Positions 58,337 through 64,000 of a stretch of 64,000 bases of DNA are shown here, in pieces. The position numbers and the translations under genes were made by a program. Position 1 is the first letter of the stretch; each line of letters begins with the position of its first letter. This DNA is from Escallonia rubra (taxonomy: Eukaryota > Streptophyta > Magnoliopsida > Escalloniales > Escalloniaceae): the NCBI GenBank assembly GCA_033065855.1, contig JAVXUO010001000.1:124001-188000 (forward strand), written 5' to 3'. The notes beneath the pieces were generated by a model. That model did no database searches and was not told where the DNA came from. It was given only the letters and a program-made list of their open reading frames with translations.

Positions 58337-60674
58337 GATCTGCAAAAATCCAACCTAATCTCTGAACTTGAACCCGTCAAAGACTATTGGACGATAAAAG
58401 TGAGAGTCATTCGCATGTGGAATGGAGTTAATACTAAATCTAACAATGAAATCTTGAATACCAATTTGATACTTATGGACTACAAGGTACATCTTAGTAT
58501 TATACCTCCTTTGACATATGATGTCATAAAGTTTTATTTGGTTGATGCTAATATCCTATTTCACAAGAAAATTGAATACATGCTATTATATGGAATAGCA
58601 ATCGATCCAAAAAAATTCCTTAACGTAGAAGGCGGCATATATATAGTATCTAAATTCAAAGTGAACACAACCAGCAGGTCTATATGTCACTTTCTTCCAT
58701 GTAACAAAAATCAAACTTTTGGACGATGACATTCCATAGGTTCAATTTTATAGAACGCAACAAGGTGGATGAACGAGTCGTGAATATCGTCTTCCAAATG
58801 TATAACTACAACAAAAAGGAATTCTATGCTAAAGCATGTTAACATTCTATGACCTTTTTTTCTTTCCAGATTACGTAGGGGTATTGACAAAGATATGGGA
58901 TATCGAAGAGATTGGTGCAAGCAAGGGCTACAGTACCTCTCAAAAGAGGGACCTTCTACTCACGAATCACAAGTAACCTACTCTCAATCTTTTTCTCTAT
59001 GCCACTCTATAACATATGAAATTTAGGAATACCTAACAACTTGTGTACATGTCTAGGGGACAGCAAATGATGTTAAAAGTGTGGGGTGACAAGATTACCA
59101 ACGTCGAAAGGTTGTTGGGAGAACATAAAGAAACAATAATAGTTCTGATCATTTGTGGGTATATTGTAAAGAAATTCAGAGGTACAACTATGCTACAAAT
59201 CAAGAAAGATAGAAAAAAAATTTACTCTTTAAGAAATAAGACTAAAATAAACATTTATTGTTACTGTTAAATTGTTGTTTTCCATCTAGATACTATCTCT
59301 CTCTTCCATAAGTTCAACGAAGTTTTATGCAAATCTGGACATAGAAGAAGTGCATTACATCACAAGTGCAACCAAAACTGCAGCAGATAGCAAGTTTGAA
59401 ATAGAAAAAGTTCTCGTGCTTAAGACACCAAGCCTCAGAGAAAAAGATGGAAAATAGGAAAACTATTGACCAGATTTTGAATATCAATTTCGAGTAAGGA
59501 ATATTTGAGGTAACCTTTTGAAAGAAACTATAGAGTACATTTTCAGTCTTAAAGTAAATAAAAATGACATCTTATTTTCAATTATGCAGAAGTTATCATG
59601 TACATGTCAAGCAACGATACAAGAGGTGATTAGAGATAACGGGTGGTACTACAACGCATGCTCTTGTGCAAGCAAAATTAAAGCCATACAATAATGCCAT
59701 GTATTGTGAACGCTGTGAAAAGGTTGTCGACTTTCCAATGCAAAGGTACCAACACTTTCAATGATTCTAATTTATCAATTCGCTTCACAAAATTCTAAAA
59801 CTTAACCAAGATACTAATTTTCCATACAGGTACAGACTCCCAGTGCGAGTAAGTGATATCACAGGTACCACTACCTTTGTGATATTTGATCAAGAAATAG
59901 AACGGATGATTTAGATTCCACTTCGGCAAATGATTGATGCTAATGAAGAGGTAAATGAAATTGATTTCTTCAAATAATATAATTTTGATTATTTAATGGA
60001 TATCAGTAACGCCACAAAAAACAATATATAGGAAAAAGATCTATTTGATATCCCCAACATTATCAAGAATGTTGTAGTATGTTTTTCAACTTAAATTAGC
60101 TCATGATCGAATTGAAAAAGGCTATGAAGATTATACTGTTGCCAACTATTTCGAGGATGGTGTTATCGAGGACAAAAGCCCAAACCAAAGTAGGGTAAGA
60201 CAAATAACTCTTCTACCTTTTTGAGATGAAACAAAGAAAACAAAATTTGCTAAACACATATTGATGACTGTCCAAAGGTAGCAAGTGTCATCAAAGCGAG
60301 CAACCAAGTCATTGACGTAGAAACAACCATCTCATGCAATTAACTTCAACAAAAAAGGAAGAGGCGCCTTCAAAAGAACATTATACCTTCATTACAAGGT
60401 AGCATTGATGATGATGATGAAGACGACAATGGAACAATAATATCCTTGAAGACAAAAAGGCGACAAAATCTTGAGCAAACACATGTAGCTTCCTTAGAAG
60501 ATGAAGATAGCGATGACTTCGATGAGGACGAAGGAAGTGATGATACAATAGCATCCATCAAGACAAGAATGCAAGAAAGAGTCGATGGAAAGAGAAAAGG
60601 AAACAATACAAAACAAAGAACCGTTGGAAAAAGGAAAAGAAACTTGAGGGTAGTGATGGATGAAGAAGAGTAGA
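58337..60674 (+). pseudogene. RPA70-like (replication protein A large subunit) gene, decayed
   Basis: Coding pieces can be read in order: 58337-58487 (PVKDYWTIKVRVIRMWNG, first OB fold), about 58610-58730 (EGGIYIVSKFKVNTTSRS), 58868-58971 (DYVGVLTKIWDIEEIGASKG), 59055-59180 (MMLKVWGDKITNVERLL...VKKFRG), 59289-59455 (SSISSTKFYANLDIEEV), 59590-59900 (a zinc-finger region with YCERCEKVVDFPMQRY and ITGTTTFVIFDQ). The C-terminal tail (about 60360-60674) is acidic then Lys/Arg-rich. RPA70 binds single-stranded DNA, and versions in Helitrons are thought to help transposition. Intron-like gaps with GT-AG borders separate the pieces. The zinc-finger part has one frame break and a TAG follows DQEIERMI, so it is no longer intact. 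Confidence 0.8.
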
Positions 60675-60870
60675 AGTCATGACGTTCTTATTCTAGCTAC
60701 TTCATTGATTAATGTCATGGACAACTCTTATTTTCAGCATTATTCAGTATTTAAATCTTTACATGTTTGAATGACATCAACCTTGTGGTGCCAACATTTA
60801 TAAACCTGAAAATTTAATACAAAAATCACTTTAACTCCCGTGCATTGCACATGCTAATTAACTACTAAAA

Positions 60871-60940
60871 ATATAAAATCGAGTTCTTCACTGGAATTAT
60901 CTGCTATATGGTTAGCTCTGGTGTGACATTGAATCTGGAT
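60871..60940 (+). repeat. Second copy of the Helitron-like left-end sequence
   Basis: ATATAAAATCGAGTTCTTCA and what follows match 56779-56848 at roughly 80%. It begins only about 13 bp past the proposed right end of the first element. Confidence 0.6.
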
Positions 60941-60944
60941 TAAC

Positions 60945-62360
60945 AAATGTCTTAAATCTTAACTACCATACTTTAACTATAATACTTTAAATACTATTCT
61001 GTTTTACTACTATACTTTAACTACCATATAATGTCTTTAATCAGGAGTGCCTCGAATTTAGATTTCATATTATAATCAATCTGAAAATGTAATCATATTG
61101 TAATAGATGAGGCAAATTGAAATCTACCATACTTTAAATACCTTTTCTTCTTCCATTTCCTCGTAATTGAAATCTCTTCCTTCCTTAACTGATGAGGCAA
61201 ATTGACTTCTCATCTTCACCTCTTTGTCATTTTTATTTTCTTTGAACTTTATCATTTCTAAGTTCGTCGAACCATTGTCTTTCCTACATTTGTTGAACCT
61301 TTATCATCTCTTTTCTCTTAGACGCAATATGTTCACAAACAATCACTTATGCAATTTTGGACTATTTGCCAACAATTATCTTTTAGCCTTCTCTTAAACG
61401 ACTGTAAGTAACATGATGTTCTCTTCTTCTCTCAATGTTCTATCTCATTTTCTCTATTTCGTCCTCCCTTTATCCTGTCCTTTCTAGGCTCGAGAAAGAA
61501 AACTCGAAGGATGGTCGTGTGCATTTGTTTGCGAGAGTACTTATGCTTAAACACAATAGGAAGGGGAAATCTTTTCTTGGATGAAGCATGTGTACAAGAA
61601 CCTGATCAAGCATGTGTACAAGAGCTTGGTATTAGTAGTACTAGAATTATTGCAATATTAATTTACATGATCTATCTCTTCTTTTTTCTTTTCATGTGTA
61701 GATCAAGCTTAAAAACAGTCCTAACCAGGAATCAACAAAAGCAAGAGGCTTGTGCAATTGTTTGTGTGTGTACTCGTGCCCTAGAACAACATAAAAAGAA
61801 GTTTTTTATTGGATGAAATATATGCAAAACAGCTTGACCAAAGTATTTTTATCACACACTTCACATGTCCTACGTGCCTTGTGGCCCATTTGAGTCGTAT
61901 GAGCTCAAATGTGATGTAAAAAAGTAGTCAGAAATGTAAACAAATATTACTACATTCTGCTGAAGGAGTGTGGATGACATATCCAGAATCTTTTCAAGTC
62001 CGGATGATTCAACTGAATGTTGGTATGGCATTTTAAACTCAAAAACAGAACCACCCGAGTGCTTGAACATTCAAGTCATCGCAAGTCGTTCTTGGAAGAA
62101 CCTCTAACCGAGCAAGCACACAAGTGAAGCTTTGACTAAGTTACAGCAAAGCTAAGATCCAGAAATGAAGCTGTACAGAAGAAGAGGTCGAAGCAGACTG
62201 TACTAATGTGGATTGCCCAAAATTTGCCATTGTGGAACAATCAAGGACTCATTAGAAGGAACCCCCACTACAAGTGGCCACCATAAGGATTTGAAAGTAT
62301 TATTTTGACCCACTTTCCTCTCCATTTTTCGTGCTTTCAGTAGGTCAAGCTTAAAAAAGT

Positions 62361-62404
<44 letters not shown>

Positions 62405-64000
62405 CAGCAGTCCAAGGGATCAGGATCAGGCTTTGTGTGCTTAGCGCTTGCCCATTTTGCTAGAATGCCTTCCTAAGCAGCTGCCTTGTGGCCTTTGCTG
62501 CCCCTTTAAGCTAAGCTATTCCCAAACCTCCCGTTCTTTTGTTTCATTTCCCATGTAAATTGAAAAAGAAAGTATCATCATCTTAATATTCATTGCTACA
62601 CCTCTCAATACTTTAGTAGATTCAGTTTTTCATTGTCCCTGAAGAGGTATTTATTCACGATATGGGTAGCTCTAATGTAAAAGGAGAAGCAAACTGTACA
62701 ACTGTCTGTTGCACTACTTATTATATTTATATTGACAAACTCAAATACGGACTGTTATCTTATCTGGTGAGCTATACCAATGCCTTGAAGTTACGTGACT
62801 AAAATATCACCTCCTAAATCATAGGAACTGTCCATGTTTCATACAACAAGAAAACCTAGAGCACCAGGAACCAAAATGCCCAGAGTTCTATGTTTGTTCA
62901 TTTTAGAGTTAACTTTGGAATTGTTTCACGAGTCAAATTGATTAATGACTCTAAGTGAACATATGTTAAGTAACTTGGAGGGTTTCTTAAATCCTAGCTA
63001 TGACTAGGAACTCTTAGAATTTCTCTAGAAAGGCTATACTCACGATCCAGTTTTTGTACCTATTGGGCACACGTTGAAAATTCCTTTTACATATCCTGGA
63101 TTATTATGATTTGAACAATCTTTTAGTAATACTTTCACTAGGCCATGCAGATATGACTTCAAAAAATTTAAAACATGGAGCAAAACGCAATCTATGAATT
63201 GGACCAGAAAACGGACATGCAATAATGAATATATGAACATTCTTATGACACGCAAAAAGGATGGAGGAGGATATAAAGGCTGTTAGTGCAAGTTATGATA
63301 CTTTTTTTTTACTACTTGATAATGTGGGCAGGTGATAGTTACTGTAATTTGGCATGACTAATTGATATTAGTGCTCCACAAACTTGAATTAAAATGTTCT
63401 CGGTATGTTAACAACTATCATTAATAATTCTTACATCTTAAGCACTAGATAAATTTATTTGACAAATTTATATATAAGTAATGTCGAGTATTGTCTTTAA
63501 ATTCATTCTCTTTTTTGTTTGTTTAAAGTTTAAAATATGTTTCACTTTGCTGAATTTTAAGTGCTGAAAAAGTTAAGCACTGAATTTGTAAAACTGAAAA
63601 CTTTAAGCGACTGAATTTTTACCGAAAAATAAGTTAACATGTTTGGTAAACCAAAAGCAGATGTCTGAAAATTATTTATTTACAAATTTATCTATTTTAC
63701 CACAATTATGCATCTGTTTATGTACTTTATAACTTTTGGGGGGGGGGGGGGGTTTAAATCGTGTTCGTGGCAGTGACGATGGAGTAGTAGTGATGGCGGC
63801 GGCGGCGGCGGCAAAAAGGTGTCAATGGTGACGGTAATGGTGCGTGAAGACGTGGTGTTGGTAATTGTGATGATAGCAATAGGCGGCGACATGGTGATCA
63901 TGGCAGTGGTTGTAGTGTGGTATATATTTAGTTGATTTTGACGAAAATGGACGTGATGACAACAACAACGATATGGTGAAGATGGTGTCCTTGTGGTGGT
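60945..64000. other. Right-end spacer, no supported gene
   Basis: AT-rich sequence with a frame at 61511-61816 that resembles nothing known. Contains (TA)n at 62362-62402, a run of about 15 G at 63738-63752, a (GGC)n tract near 63795-63812, and a GGTGGT-rich tail like other element interiors here. The window ends inside this tail. Confidence 0.5.
62362..62402. repeat. (TA)n microsatellite
   Basis: About 20 TA units, seen directly. Confidence 0.95.

Larger units (their letters stand above)
56741..60857 (+). mobile_element. Helitron-like element with RPA-like gene (candidate)
   Basis: The left end reads A then TCTATATCAACATATAATAA. The right end has CCCGTGCATTGCAC, a short hairpin, then ATGCTAA followed by T. 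This fits the A|T insertion and CTRR end of Helitrons. Inside are a decayed RPA70-like gene, commonly carried by plant Helitrons, and a glutathione S-transferase fragment, which fits their habit of taking up gene pieces. No Rep/helicase is present, so it is non-autonomous. A sequence like its left end lies just past the right end (60871-60940), suggesting a second, partial copy. Borders are by motif only. Confidence 0.5.

Noticed and set aside
60370-60606. Ser-rich frame on the minus strand
   Set aside because: Antisense shadow of the acidic tail of the RPA-like gene.

Overview
The window looks like nuclear DNA of a eudicot plant, probably one with a repeat-rich genome. It shows spliced genes with GT-AG introns, G-type lectin S-receptor-like kinases, Cys/His-rich DC1 proteins, a tau-class glutathione S-transferase fragment, and many plant-type transposable elements (short LTR element, solo LTR, MULE, Harbinger and hAT-like MITEs, tRNA-derived SINE, Helitron-like). 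The species cannot be told from the sequence.

The backbone is a tandem array of four complete S-domain receptor kinase genes, all on the minus strand (3090-7439, 13468-18549, 38824-46698, 52031-56189). Each has seven exons with nearly the same exon lengths and encodes signal peptide, B-lectin, S-locus glycoprotein, PAN, one membrane span and an RD-type Ser/Thr kinase. They are predicted plasma-membrane receptors of defence, development or recognition type. Ligands cannot be read from the sequence.

Between the receptors lie three kinds of material. (1) Repeat-filled spacers: a 2.96 kb gag-bearing short LTR element (9733-12689) between receptors 1 and 2, and a MULE-like element plus a Harbinger-like MITE inside the 4.8 kb first intron of receptor 3. 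(2) A tandemly duplicated DC1 locus (23003-36700): copy A looks like an intact two-exon gene, while copy B is broken by a SINE, an inverted duplication and loss of its end. Its duplicated flank shows a solo LTR present in one copy only, an inverted block, and an hAT-like element. (3) Gene relics: a TMEM184/LAZ1-like pseudogene (20576-22185) and the 5' part of a caprin-dimerization-like gene (50591-51043).

The right end (56741-60857) looks like a Helitron-type element carrying a decayed RPA70-like gene and an antisense tau-GST fragment. The last 3 kb hold simple repeats and no gene I can support. No rRNA, tRNA gene, CRISPR array or intact autonomous transposon was found.
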